NCBI RefSeq assembly: GCF_030246865.1
Contig: NZ_CP126738.1
Span: forward strand, 1,736,001-1,800,000
Length of the DNA: 64,000 nucleotides
Source: Microbacterium sp. zg-B96
GTDB lineage: Bacteria; Actinomycetota; Actinomycetes; Actinomycetales; Microbacteriaceae
Direction: 5' to 3'
The translations under genes were made by a program, and so were the position numbers. Below the pieces are notes generated by a model. That model was not told the origin of the DNA, did not search any database, and was given only the letters and a program-made list of their open reading frames with translations. This document shows positions 51,005 through 59,170 of the stretch, piece after piece. Every line of letters begins with the position of its first letter. Within the stretch, counting starts at the first letter, position 1.

Positions 51005-52459
51005 TCAGGCCTCCACTCCGGCCGATACCGGCAGATCGCTGGGGCTGGCGAGTCGCCCGAGCACGGCGGTGGCGGCGGCCACCAGCGGCGAGACGAGGTG
51101 GGTGCGCCCGCCCTTGCCCTGCCTGCCCTCGAAGTTGCGGTTGCTCGTGGATGCGCAGCGCTCCCCCGGGGAGAGCTGGTCGGGATTCATCCCCAGGCAC
51201 ATGGAGCAGCCTGCGAAGCGCCACTCGGCACCGAAGCCGAGGAACACCTGGTCCAGGCCCTCGGCCTCGGCCTCCAGGCGCACCCGGGCGGAACCGGGCA
51301 CCACCATGACGCGAACGCCCTCGGCCTTCGTCCTGCCGCGCACGATCGACGCGAAGGCACGCAGGTCCTCGATGCGGCTGTTGGTGCAGGAGCCCATGAA
51401 GACGGCATCCACCGGCACGTCCTTCAGCGGCGTACCGGGGACCAGGTCCATGTACTCCAGAGCGCGGCGGGCGGCGGCCTGGTCGTTGGGGTCGGCGAAG
51501 TCCTCCGGGGAAGGCACGACGTCGCTGAGCGACACGCCCTGGCCCGGGTTGGTGCCCCACGTCACGAAGGGTTCCAGCGAGTCCGCGTCGAGGAACACCT
51601 CGGCATCGTGCACGGCGCCCTCGTCGCCGGGCAGCGTTCGCCAGTACGCCACGGCGTCGTCCCAATCCTGACCCTGCGGCGCGTGCGGGCGGCCCTTGAG
51701 GTAGGCGAACGTGGTTTCGTCGGGTGCAACCATGCCGGCGCGAGCGCCGGCTTCGATCGACATGTTGCAGATGGTCATCCGCCCCTCCATCGAGAGGGCG
51801 CGGATCGCACTGCCGCGGAACTCGAGGACGTAGCCCTGTCCCCCGTTGGTGCCGATCTTCGCAATGACGGCGAGGATGATGTCCTTCGCCGTGACGCCGG
51901 GCTTCAGGTCGCCCTCGACGGTGATCGCCATCGTCTTGAATGGCTTCAGCGGCAGCGTCTGGGTGGCCAACACATGCTCCACCTCGCTCGTGCCGATGCC
52001 GAACGCCATGGCGCCGAACGCGCCGTGCGTGGAGGTGTGGGAATCGCCGCACACGACGGTGATTCCCGGCATGGTGAGCCCGAGCTGCGGCCCGACCACG
52101 TGGACGATGCCCTGTTCCTTGTCACCGAGCGAATGCAGGCGGACGCCGAATTCCTCCGCATTGCGGCGGAGGGTTTCGATCTGCGTGCGGCTGGTCAGAT
52201 CGACGATGGGCTTGTCGATCTCCAGCGTCGGGGTGTTGTGGTCCTCGGTGGCGATGGTGAGGTCCAGGCGCCGTACCGGGCGGCCTTCGGCGCGGAGACC
52301 CGAGAAGGCCTGCGGGCTGGTCACCTCGTGCACGAGGTGCAGGTCGATGTAGATGAGGTCGGGTGCGCCGTCTTCGCCCTTGACCACCACGTGGTCATCC
52401 CACACCTTCTCGGGGAGGGTGCGGGGGCGATCGGGGATCGTCGCTGCGGGTGTGCTCAT
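51005..52459 (-). CDS. leuC: 3-isopropylmalate dehydratase large subunit
   Basis: This 484-residue iron-sulfur enzyme isomerises isopropylmalate. Cluster cysteines are in the [20 protein letters not shown] and [20 protein letters not shown] motifs. Other landmarks are [20 protein letters not shown] and [20 protein letters not shown]. The gene is preceded by a leucine-codon leader peptide and attenuator-like hairpin. Confidence 0.96.
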   Translation of the reverse strand: MSTPAATIPDRPRTLPEKVWDDHVVVKGEDGAPDLIYIDLHLVHEVTSPQAFSGLRAEGRPVRRLDLTIATEDHNTPTLEIDKPIVDLTSRTQIETLRRNAEEFGVRLHSLGDKEQGIVHVVGPQLGLTMPGITVVCGDSHTSTHGAFGAMAFGIGTSEVEHVLATQTLPLKPFKTMAITVEGDLKPGVTAKDIILAVIAKIGTNGGQGYVLEFRGSAIRALSMEGRMTICNMSIEAGARAGMVAPDETTFAYLKGRPHAPQGQDWDDAVAYWRTLPGDEGAVHDAEVFLDADSLEPFVTWGTNPGQGVSLSDVVPSPEDFADPNDQAAARRALEYMDLVPGTPLKDVPVDAVFMGSCTNSRIEDLRAFASIVRGRTKAEGVRVMVVPGSARVRLEAEAEGLDQVFLGFGAEWRFAGCSMCLGMNPDQLSPGERCASTSNRNFEGRQGKGGRTHLVSPLVAAATAVLGRLASPSDLPVSAGVEA

Positions 52460-52505
52460 GACTATCTCGTTCTCCTTGCGAACCGGATCAAGCCCGCCAC
52501 GAACT

Positions 52506-52544
52506 CCGCGACGAGGAGGGGCTCAGAACGAGGCCTCGTCGCGG
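52506..52544 (-). promoter_or_regulatory. attenuator-like hairpin of leuC
   Basis: A 10-bp perfect stem (CCGCGACGAG / CTCGTCGCGG on the minus strand) with a 19-base loop. Its first arm lies inside the leader ORF, just after the leucine codons. A ribosome stalled at those leucine codons could prevent this hairpin from forming. Confidence 0.65.
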
Positions 52545-52573
52545 CTGCTAAGGAGAAGCCGAGCGATCCGCAC
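52523..52573 (-). CDS. leucine leader peptide of leuCD (16 residues)
   Basis: The ORF reads VRIARLLLSSRDEASF. Its three consecutive leucine codons are CTT-CTC-CTT, which are not the codons favoured by this genome (CTG is used elsewhere). It begins with GTG only 6 bases after a -10-like TAATGT, so translation is probably leaderless. Leader peptides with Leu codons ahead of leucine genes are known in Actinobacteria. Confidence 0.75.
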   Translation of the reverse strand: MRIARLLLSSRDEASF

Positions 52574-52603
52574 GGGCCCACATTAGCACCGTGCGGATCG
52601 CTC
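52561..52603 (-). terminator. 15-bp perfect inverted repeat (terC terminator overlapping the leu promoter)
   Basis: gagcgatccgcacgg (52561-52575) and its exact complement (52589-52603) form a 15-bp stem after the terC gene. The leu -10 box lies in its loop and the leader GTG in its lower arm, so the hairpin is absent from a transcript that starts at the leader and belongs to terC readthrough. Confidence 0.6.
52580..52585 (-). promoter_or_regulatory. -10 box of the leu operon (TAATGT)
   Basis: A TANNNT match whose expected transcription start coincides with the GTG of the leader peptide. No recognisable -35, as is frequent in actinobacterial promoters. Confidence 0.5.
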
Positions 52604-52609
52604 TCCGGT

Positions 52610-53722
52610 TCAGTGACCGGTGGGCTCGTCCGGGCGTTCCGCCGCCGGGTGCGTGGCGTGCGCGTCCGGCTCCTCGACCGTCGCGGGCGTGCGGTGCTCG
52701 TGAGCCACCGCCGCTGCCGCCGCCTGCGGAGTCTGCGCCTTGCGGTCGCGGGACGACGCGATGAGGCTGGCGACCGTGGCCACCGTCATGGAGGCGATGA
52801 TGACACCCAGCGACATCCAGGTGGAGATGTCGGGCACCCACGAGATGTGCTCGCCGCCGTTGATGAAGGGCAGCTCGTTCTCATGCATGGCGTGGAAGAT
52901 GAGCTTCACGCCGATGAAGGCGAGGATGAACGCGATGCCGTAGTGCAGGTAGCGGAGGCGATCCAGCAGCCCGCCGAGCAGGAAGTACAGCTGACGCAGC
53001 CCCATCAGCGCGAAGATGTTCGCGGTGAAGACGATGAACGGGTCCTGCGTGATACCGAAGATCGCGGGGATCGAGTCCAGCGCGAACAGCAGGTCGGTCA
53101 TGCCGATGGCGACGAACACGATGATCATCGGGGTGAAGATCTTCTTGCCCCCGACGACCGTGCGCACCTTGGCGCCGTCGTACTCCTCGCTGATGTCGAC
53201 GCGGCGGCGCAGGAGGCGCACGATGGCGCTCTCCTTCTTGATCTCGTCCTCATGCTCCTTGGCGGGGAAGGCCTGCTTCCAGGCGGTGTAGATGAGGAAC
53301 GCGCCGAACAGGTAGAAGATCGGCAGGAACTGCTCGATGATCACGGCGCCGAGCAGGATGAAGATGCCGCGCAGGATCAGCGCGATGATGATGCCGACCA
53401 TCAGCACCTTCTGCTGGTACTGCCGGGGCACCGCGAACTGGCCCATGATCAGCACGAAGACGAAGAGGTTGTCGATCGACAGGCTGTACTCGGTGAGCCA
53501 GCCGGCGACGAACTGCCCGGTCACGTCCCCGCTGCCGGTGACGGCGAACAGCACGAAGGCGAAGGCGATCGCCAGCCCTACGTAGAACACCACCCACAGC
53601 GTCGACTCCTTCGCCGAGGGGATGTGCGGGCGCTTGATGATCAGAAGCAGATCGGCGATGAGGATCGTGAGCAGCACGATGAACGCGCTGATCTCGAACC
53701 AGACGGGGATCTCGAAGCCCAT
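52610..53722 (-). CDS. TerC family integral membrane protein
   Basis: This 370-residue protein has about eight hydrophobic helices, starting MGFEIPVWFEISAFIVLLTI. It shows the family's acidic membrane motif EYSLSIDNLFVFVLIMGQFA and the later GMTDLLFALDSIPAIFGITQ. TerC proteins are linked to metal (manganese) efflux and handling of metals during exoenzyme loading. The C-terminal tail is Ala/His/Glu-rich. A yybP-ykoY-like element in its leader supports metal regulation. Confidence 0.9.
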   Translation of the reverse strand: MGFEIPVWFEISAFIVLLTILIADLLLIIKRPHIPSAKESTLWVVFYVGLAIAFAFVLFAVTGSGDVTGQFVAGWLTEYSLSIDNLFVFVLIMGQFAVPRQYQQKVLMVGIIIALILRGIFILLGAVIIEQFLPIFYLFGAFLIYTAWKQAFPAKEHEDEIKKESAIVRLLRRRVDISEEYDGAKVRTVVGGKKIFTPMIIVFVAIGMTDLLFALDSIPAIFGITQDPFIVFTANIFALMGLRQLYFLLGGLLDRLRYLHYGIAFILAFIGVKLIFHAMHENELPFINGGEHISWVPDISTWMSLGVIIASMTVATVASLIASSRDRKAQTPQAAAAAVAHEHRTPATVEEPDAHATHPAAERPDEPTGH

Positions 53723-53753
53723 GGGAGCCTTTCGGAGGGGTGCGGTAGATGGC

Positions 53754-53848
53754 CGAAAGTCTCTCCCCCGCAGGCTGCGGCGCGCGCCCGGGGTCACTCG
53801 ATTGGGACCCGTGATGACGGACGCGCGAGATCGGGATACTCCCTCTCG
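53754..53848 (-). ncRNA. candidate yybP-ykoY (Mn2+) riboswitch upstream of terC
   Basis: The minus-strand leader begins CGAGAGGGAGTATCCCGAT and ends GGGGGAGAGACTTTCGG. The outer helix CGAGAG / CUUUCG pairs across the element; next to it are GGAGUA on the 5' side and AGA on the 3' side, matching the class consensus of GGGGAGUA and AGACCUUU. This class binds Mn2+ and commonly precedes terC genes. It ends about 30 bases before the terC start and begins at the expected transcription start. Confidence 0.7.
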
Positions 53849-53856
53849 CTCGGACA

Positions 53857-53862
53857 AGGATA
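53857..53862 (-). promoter_or_regulatory. -10 box of terC (TATCCT)
   Basis: A TANNNT match about 7 bases before the position where the riboswitch stem begins. No clear -35 is seen. Confidence 0.5.
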
Positions 53863-53944
53863 CAGGCGCGGCGCTCGGTGGCAGCCCGCATGAGACGATC
53901 GGGCGCGGGCTGACACTTCTCAGGTGAGAGACGAAAGGACGCGC

Positions 53945-54499
53945 ATGGGCGAGCAGCCGGGCGACGCGGCACTGGTGACGCTGGCCGCGGGTGGATCGGA
54001 ACAGGCGTTCCGCACGCTTTACCGTGCGTACGTGCGCCCGGTGTATTGGGTCGCTCACGGGCTGGTGGGTACCGCCGTCGACGCCGAGGACGTCACGCAG
54101 GAGACGTTCCTCGCGGCGTGGCGCAAGCTCCCCGGCCTGCAGTTGGCCGGGCCCTCGCTGCTGCCTTGGCTGGTGACGATCTGCCGTTTCCAGGCAGCGA
54201 ACCGGGTGCGCAGACTGCGGCGTGACCGCGAGCACACCGCCGATGCGGTGGACCAGCACCTGCCGGACACCGTCGACGTGGAGCAGCAGGTCATCGGTCA
54301 GGACCTCGCCGACCGGATCCTCGCCGCCGTGGCAGAGCTGACGCCGCTGGACCAGCAGATCTTCCGGCTGTGCGCGGCAGAGGGATACGCCTATCAGGCG
54401 GCAGCCGAGGAACTGGGTGTCGGCCACGGCGTCGTACGCAACCGTCTCTCCCGCATCCGCACCCGGTTGCGGACCGAGGTCGGAACGGAGAGCACATGA
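53945..54499 (+). CDS. ECF-type RNA polymerase sigma factor
   Basis: This 184-residue protein has region 2 (GGSEQAFRTLYRAYVRPVYW, then VDAEDVTQETFLAAWRKLPG) and region 4 (AELTPLDQQIFRLCAAEGYA with VVRNRLSRIRTRLR). ATG 53945 is preceded by GAAAGGA; an earlier GTG at 53924 is less likely. Its stop overlaps the following membrane gene (ATGA), the usual sigma and cognate regulator pair. Confidence 0.92.
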   Translation: MGEQPGDAALVTLAAGGSEQAFRTLYRAYVRPVYWVAHGLVGTAVDAEDVTQETFLAAWRKLPGLQLAGPSLLPWLVTICRFQAANRVRRLRRDREHTADAVDQHLPDTVDVEQQVIGQDLADRILAAVAELTPLDQQIFRLCAAEGYAYQAAAEELGVGHGVVRNRLSRIRTRLRTEVGTEST

Positions 54500-55659
54500 A
54501 CGACACGACTGGGAAGCCGGAGAACCCCACTGGGCTGCCCGAGCTGAGCGACGCGTCGGTGACGCGCATCGAGGATGCCGTCTTCAGCGAGATCGCCGCG
54601 GTGCGCCGCGCCGACGACGAAGCCGACCGGCGCCGACGCGCCCGGCGGGGCCGGTGGTGGATCGCCGGAGGCGCCGCCGCGGTCGTGGTGGTCGTGGCGG
54701 CGGCTATCGCGCCGTCGATCGGCGGCATCGTGCGCGGGACCAGTGGGAGCGACTCCATGGAAGCCGGCGACTTCACGACGACCGAGACGTGGGAGGGCGC
54801 GGAGTCGATGCCCGAATGGATCGCTCCGGAGGCGGCACCGGATGCTGCTGTGGGAGCCTCCGGCGGCGACGTCCAGGCGGTGGAGGGGTCGGCGCGCGAG
54901 GTGATCGCGACCGCCACTGCCACCCTCGAGGTGACCGACGCCGACAGTGCGGCCAGGGACGCGGCCGAGGCGATCGCGGCCGCCGCAGAGGCATCCGGGG
55001 GTTACGTCGAATCGCTGAGCATCGGAGGGGCCGCGGTGGACACCGGCGCCACCGGCGGTGTGATCCGGGAGATGACCACGACGATCCCGTACCCCCCGTC
55101 GGGCACCTGGATCAGCGTGCGCATTCCGGCCGACGAACTGCAGAGCACGATCGCCGGTCTGGCGGAGCACGGCACGGTCACCGCATCCCAGATCTCTCGG
55201 CAGGATGTCACCACGCAGACTGTTGATCTGCGTGCGCGTATCGCGTCGGCTCAGGCATCCGTCGATCGCCTCACCGACCTGATGGCGCAGGCGGGGTCGC
55301 TCGCCGACCTGATCGCGGCCGAAAGCGCCCTCGCCGAGCGCCAGGCCGAACTGGAGTCGTGGCAGCAGCAGCTGGAGTACCTCGACCAGCAGGTGGCGCT
55401 GTCGTCACTGTCGGTGAGCATCGTGACGCCGCCCGAGCGGGTCGAGGCCGATCCCGCCGGGTTCGGCGACGGTCTGGCCGCAGGCTGGAACGGTCTGGTC
55501 GCCACAGTCAACGGCATCGTCATCGCGCTGGGGTTCCTCCTCCCCTGGCTCGCCGTCGCCGCCCTGGTGGCCCTGCTGGTGTGGCTCACCCTCCGCATCG
55601 CCCGCCGCCGCCGCTCCCCCTCCCCGCCCGCGGACCCCACCCCCACCCCCACCCCGTGA
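54496..55659 (+). CDS. DUF4349 membrane protein, putative regulator of the adjacent sigma factor
   Basis: This 387-residue protein has a short N-terminal cytosolic part (RIEDAVFSEIAAVRRADDEA), a membrane span (WWIAGGAAAVVVVVAAAIAP), an extracellular DUF4349 region with a coiled-coil segment (RIASAQASVDRLTDLMAQAG; ESALAERQAELESWQQQLEY) and a second span near the C-terminus (VATVNGIVIALGFLLPWLAV). The zinc-binding anti-sigma motif is not visible, so the sigma partnership is inferred only from the ATGA overlap. Confidence 0.75.
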   Translation: MNDTTGKPENPTGLPELSDASVTRIEDAVFSEIAAVRRADDEADRRRRARRGRWWIAGGAAAVVVVVAAAIAPSIGGIVRGTSGSDSMEAGDFTTTETWEGAESMPEWIAPEAAPDAAVGASGGDVQAVEGSAREVIATATATLEVTDADSAARDAAEAIAAAAEASGGYVESLSIGGAAVDTGATGGVIREMTTTIPYPPSGTWISVRIPADELQSTIAGLAEHGTVTASQISRQDVTTQTVDLRARIASAQASVDRLTDLMAQAGSLADLIAAESALAERQAELESWQQQLEYLDQQVALSSLSVSIVTPPERVEADPAGFGDGLAAGWNGLVATVNGIVIALGFLLPWLAVAALVALLVWLTLRIARRRRSPSPPADPTPTPTP

Positions 55660-55720
55660 AACCACAGCTGGTCGCCCAGACGATGGGAAGTTCCCAGGGT
55701 CTCGGCGACCAGGTGTGGTC

Positions 55721-56980
55721 TCAGCGGGTCGGGGGCGGTGCAGCGGCCAAGTCAGCGCGCATCGCAGTGGCGAACGTCTCCCCGTGGACGTGGCCGGCGT
55801 CGAAGTGGATGCCACACCACAGCGACCCACGGTAGGAGACCGCGGCCACGCCCAGCCGCACGTTCGCCGCGAGCACCGCGACCGGCCACACCGACAGCAC
55901 GGGTGCTCCGGCAAGGCTCAGGGCTCCCCGCGGCCCGGGGACGTCGGTGACGAACCCGTCGACGAGCGTCTGCCGCGCGGCGACGCGGTCCATGATCCGC
56001 GCGCCGATGGGGCCGCGCATCAGTTCGAGGGTTCCCTGCGCGCGTGCCTGCACCTTCTCACGGCGGGTCCGTGCCGCGATGGCGGCCAGTCGCGCCTCGG
56101 GTGTCATGTCCGACAGCGGGAGCGCGACCAGCATGACGCCGACCTGGTTGCGGGCGGCGCCGCGCCTGGCCAACGCGACCGGGATCGAGACGGTGACTTC
56201 CCGAGGTGCCGGCAGGCCATCCGCGGTGAGCAGCGCCCGATAGCCGGCCGCGACCGCCGAGAGCAGCACATCGTTCACGGTGGCGCCGTGCTCCGCCCCG
56301 CGTGCGCGAAGCGTCGCAACGTCCGCCCGGCAGAACGCGACGCCGTGGGTCGCGCTGCGCTCGCCGGTCAGCACCGTCGCCCCGGTGCCACGCCCGGCGA
56401 CGGTGGCGACGATGCGCCGCAGGGCGACCAGCGCGCGGCGTACATCCCAGGGCGTCGCACTGCGGTCGTCCGCGACGGCAGGCGGCGACTCGGCATCCCG
56501 CGCTCCGGGCGCGGCGAACAGCCGGCGGACCAGCTGCACGGCGGCTGCCCCGTCTGCGATGGCGTGGTGGATGCGCAGGATGAACGCGGCACGCCCCGCG
56601 CCCGCGCCGGGCAGCAACAGCAGTTCCCAGAGCGGGCGATCGCGCGGCAAAGGTTCGCTCATCAGCTGCGCGCACCGCTGCTGCAGGTCGCCGAGATCGG
56701 CCAACGGCGGCAGCAGCCGAACGTGCGCATCCAGGTCGGGGGCGCGGTCGCTCCAGCCGTGCCGACCCCGCCGGTCCGTGGCGAGCACTTGGCGCAGTTC
56801 CGGGATCTCGACGACGCGCTCCGCGAGGTCGGCGCGCAGCAGGGCGAGGTCGACGGAGCCGTCCCCGCCGAGAAAACCGCCGGGTTCCGCGACGCCGGCG
56901 ATGAGGAACACGTTCACCTGCCCCGCGTGGTCGAGCACGAGGTTCGCCGCGTCAACCCGCGCGAGTGTCTGCCACGGCAT
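55721..56980 (-). CDS. wax ester synthase/diacylglycerol acyltransferase family protein
   Basis: This 419-residue WS/DGAT family protein has the catalytic motif RIHHAIADGAAAVQLVRRLF (HHxxxDG) near residue 130 and the family segments DVPGPRGALSLAGAPVLSVW and GVAAVSYRGSLWCGIHFDAG. Enzymes of this type transfer acyl groups to fatty alcohols or diacylglycerol. It is convergent with the DUF4349 gene and divergent from the hydrolase. Confidence 0.88.
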   Translation of the reverse strand: MPWQTLARVDAANLVLDHAGQVNVFLIAGVAEPGGFLGGDGSVDLALLRADLAERVVEIPELRQVLATDRRGRHGWSDRAPDLDAHVRLLPPLADLGDLQQRCAQLMSEPLPRDRPLWELLLLPGAGAGRAAFILRIHHAIADGAAAVQLVRRLFAAPGARDAESPPAVADDRSATPWDVRRALVALRRIVATVAGRGTGATVLTGERSATHGVAFCRADVATLRARGAEHGATVNDVLLSAVAAGYRALLTADGLPAPREVTVSIPVALARRGAARNQVGVMLVALPLSDMTPEARLAAIAARTRREKVQARAQGTLELMRGPIGARIMDRVAARQTLVDGFVTDVPGPRGALSLAGAPVLSVWPVAVLAANVRLGVAAVSYRGSLWCGIHFDAGHVHGETFATAMRADLAAAPPPTR

Positions 56981-57052
56981 CCGCTCTCCCCTCCGTCAAT
57001 TGCACCCACCCACACTCTGGCCGACAGGCGGCGGCGTTGCGATAGTGGATTC

Positions 57053-57955
57053 ATGGCCACCGCGCCCAGACTTCCCACGCCGGCCGAACTTCGCGCCTGC
57101 CTGGCGGAGTCGCCGCGGACCGTGACGACAGCGGTGGGACCGGTCGAGTATGCCGAACGCGGGGATGGCGAGCCGGTGCTGTCCATCCACGGCACGCTCG
57201 GCGGGTGGGATCAGGGACTCGTCTCCGCGGAGTTCCTTCGTGTGAACGGATTCCGCATCATCGCGCCGAGCAGACCCGGGTACCTGGGGACGCCGCTGGC
57301 GAGCGGCCGCACCTTCGCCGAGCAGGGCGACGCGCTCGCGGCACTGCTGGACGCGCTCGACGTCGACAGCATCATCGTGCTCGCGCTCTCCGGCGGCGGC
57401 CCCGCCGCCTACGAACTGGCAGCCCGCCACCGCGACCGGGTGGCGCGCCTCGTTCAAGTGGACGCCGTGTGCATTCCCGGCCGGATACCGCGCGCGGCGG
57501 TACGCATCGCCGCACGCGACGGTCTCGCCAAGGCGCAGCTCTGGCTGCTGCGCCATGCACCGAAGACGACCCTGGCCGCCCTCCTCCGCATGAGCGGCAT
57601 AGACAGCGGCAAGATCGTCGCCCGACGCGCCGCGGCACTCGCTGCCGTTCCGGGCCGCATTGCGCCGCTGGAGGTGACGCTTCAGGCGTCGCTCGGCGCG
57701 GCGCGGCGCCGCCAGGGGCTGGACAACGACCTCATGCCGTTCACTCCCGCACCGGTGGCGCGCATCAGGTGCCCGACGCTGATCGTGCACGCCCGCTCGG
57801 ACAGGAACGTCCCGCCGGTCAATGCCGAGTACGCCCACGAGCGCATCGCCGGCTCCGAGCTGTACTGGATGGACGGCTCCCACGTCGCGTTCGCCCTGGA
57901 GGCCGCCGACACGGCGCCGGCGTACGTGGTGAACTGGCTGCGCGGGAGCGAATGA
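57053..57955 (+). CDS. alpha/beta hydrolase
   Basis: This 300-residue protein has the oxyanion HGTLGGWDQG segment, the nucleophile elbow LALSGGGPAAYELAARHRD and the catalytic His in MDGSHVAFALEA. The substrate is not evident. It is divergent from the WS/DGAT gene, whose lipid products are possible substrates. It is followed by a strong terminator shared with tRNA-Glu. Confidence 0.85.
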   Translation: MATAPRLPTPAELRACLAESPRTVTTAVGPVEYAERGDGEPVLSIHGTLGGWDQGLVSAEFLRVNGFRIIAPSRPGYLGTPLASGRTFAEQGDALAALLDALDVDSIIVLALSGGGPAAYELAARHRDRVARLVQVDAVCIPGRIPRAAVRIAARDGLAKAQLWLLRHAPKTTLAALLRMSGIDSGKIVARRAAALAAVPGRIAPLEVTLQASLGAARRRQGLDNDLMPFTPAPVARIRCPTLIVHARSDRNVPPVNAEYAHERIAGSELYWMDGSHVAFALEAADTAPAYVVNWLRGSE

Positions 57956-57967
57956 GCCCGGAAATGC

Positions 57968-57998
57968 AGAAAACCCCCGGCATGACCGGGGGTTTTCT
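57968..57998. terminator. bidirectional rho-independent terminator
   Basis: A 13-bp perfect stem (agaaaacccccgg / ccgggggttttct) with loop catga and T runs on both strands. It ends both the hydrolase gene and tRNA-Glu. Confidence 0.9.
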
Positions 57999-58005
57999 TG
58001 GGTGG

Positions 58006-58078
58006 TGACCCCAGCGGGATTCGAACCCGCGTTACCGCCGTGAGAGGGCGGCGTACTAGGCCGCTATACGATGGGGCC
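58006..58078 (-). tRNA. tRNA-Glu (anticodon CTC)
   Basis: All arms of the cloverleaf are present: acceptor GGCCCCA / TGGGGTC with a G-T pair, anticodon stem CCGCC / GGCGG with loop CTCTCAC (anticodon CTC for GAG), and the T-loop GGTTCGAATCC. The discriminator base is A, and CCA may be encoded right after it (plus-strand 58003-58005). Its terminator is shared with the hydrolase gene. Confidence 0.97.
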
Positions 58079-58176
58079 GTTGCGACAACCGTTAAAGTAT
58101 GCCACGGCGTGCATGATGCGACCAAATCGGGGCGGGCCGGGTTGCCCCCGGGCGTGTCGCGGGGTTGACTCGACTC

Positions 58177-58815
58177 ATGCGAGTGACCAAGCACGAACAC
58201 GCGTGCCTGCGCCTGGAGCGCGACGGCAAGACGCTGATCATCGACCCCGGCAGTTTCACCCTCCCCCTCACAGACGTCAAAGGGCTCGTGGGAATCGTGG
58301 TGACGCACGAGCACGCCGACCACTGGACACCCGATCACCTCGATCGGCTGCTGGCTCTCGCCGCGGACACCCCGATCTTCGCCCCGGCGGGGGTGGCCGC
58401 GGCCGCCCCGGGGTACGACATCACCGTGGTCTCCCCCGGCGACACCGTGACGCTCGAACCGTTCACCCTCACGTTCTTCGGCGGCCGTCACAACGTCATC
58501 CACGAGTCCATCCCCGTCGTCGACAACGTCGGGGTGCTCGTCAACGACGAGTTCTACTACGCCGGCGACTCGTATGCCGTGCCGAAGGGCGCCGATGTAC
58601 GCCTGCTCGCGGCGCCTGTCGGAGCGCCCTGGCTCAAGATCGGCGAGGCGATGGACTTCGTCCTGGCCGTCGGGCCACGTCGTGCGTTCGCCACCCACGA
58701 CATGACGCTGTCGCGGGTCGGCCTGCAGATGGGCCGCGCCCGGCTGAAGTGGGCCACCGAACAGGGTGGCGGTGAGTTCTTGGAGCTCGAGCCGGGCGGG
58801 ACTTTCGACCTCTGA
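58177..58815 (+). CDS. metallo-beta-lactamase fold hydrolase
   Basis: This 212-residue protein has VVTHEHADHWTPDHLDRL (HxHxDH metal motif), GGRHNVIHESIPVVDNVGVL, FYYAGDSY and FATHDMTLS metal ligands. This simple UlaG/PhnP-like fold hydrolyses phosphoester or lactone bonds; the substrate is unknown. ATG 58177 is chosen over a TTG four codons earlier. Confidence 0.85.
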   Translation: MRVTKHEHACLRLERDGKTLIIDPGSFTLPLTDVKGLVGIVVTHEHADHWTPDHLDRLLALAADTPIFAPAGVAAAAPGYDITVVSPGDTVTLEPFTLTFFGGRHNVIHESIPVVDNVGVLVNDEFYYAGDSYAVPKGADVRLLAAPVGAPWLKIGEAMDFVLAVGPRRAFATHDMTLSRVGLQMGRARLKWATEQGGGEFLELEPGGTFDL

Positions 58816-58827
58816 CCCTTGAAACGA

Positions 58828-58860
58828 CGGATGCCGCGGGGTCCTGCCCCGCGGCATCCG
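58828..58860. terminator. hairpin terminator with paired CGGATGCC
   Basis: A perfect 14-bp stem (cggatgccgcgggg / ccccgcggcatccg) with loop tcctg lies between the converging hydrolase and ptsH genes. Like the rplS terminator, its arms carry the over-represented octamer. Confidence 0.8.
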
Positions 58861-58881
58861 TCTATCCGGTGTGTACCGATG

Positions 58882-59151
58882 TCACTGCGCGTCGAGATCG
58901 GTCTCCAGCAGCTGCGCCAGCTCGTCCAGCGCCTGCTCGGCGCCGTCACCCTCGGCCTTCAGCGTCACGACGGTGCCGTGCGAAGCACCGAGACCCATGA
59001 GCGACAGGATGCTGCCCGCGTTGAGGTCGGGCCCGCCGTCGACCGCGATCGTCACCGGGACGCTCTTTTCCTGCACCGCCTGAACGAACAGCTTCGCGGG
59101 GCGAGCGTGCAGCCCGGAGCTGCTGGCGATGGTGGCCTGGCGTTCTGCCAT
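58882..59151 (-). CDS. ptsH: phosphocarrier protein HPr
   Basis: This 89-residue protein carries the phosphorylated His15 in SSGLHARPAKLFVQ and the regulatory serine in LNAGSILSLMGLGA. It shuttles phosphate from enzyme I to sugar-specific enzymes. It lies at the end of the fruR-fruK-fruA-ptsH operon; no enzyme I gene is in the window. Confidence 0.95.
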   Translation of the reverse strand: MAERQATIASSSGLHARPAKLFVQAVQEKSVPVTIAVDGGPDLNAGSILSLMGLGASHGTVVTLKAEGDGAEQALDELAQLLETDLDAQ

Positions 59152-59170
59152 GGTGTCCTCCTAGGGGATC

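Noticed and set aside
50840..53893. 1017-codon plus-strand frame
   Set aside because: It crosses leuD, leuC, the leucine leader, terC and the riboswitch on the opposite strand. Those are well supported, so this is a shadow.
54496..55659. Classical zinc anti-sigma factor
   Set aside because: The HxxxCxxC pattern of ZAS proteins is absent; only the gene overlap suggests a link to the sigma factor.
55715..57000. 5' part of a 746-codon plus-strand frame
   Set aside because: Only the 3' part (57053-57955) is the hydrolase; the rest is antisense to the WS/DGAT gene and lacks a plausible start.
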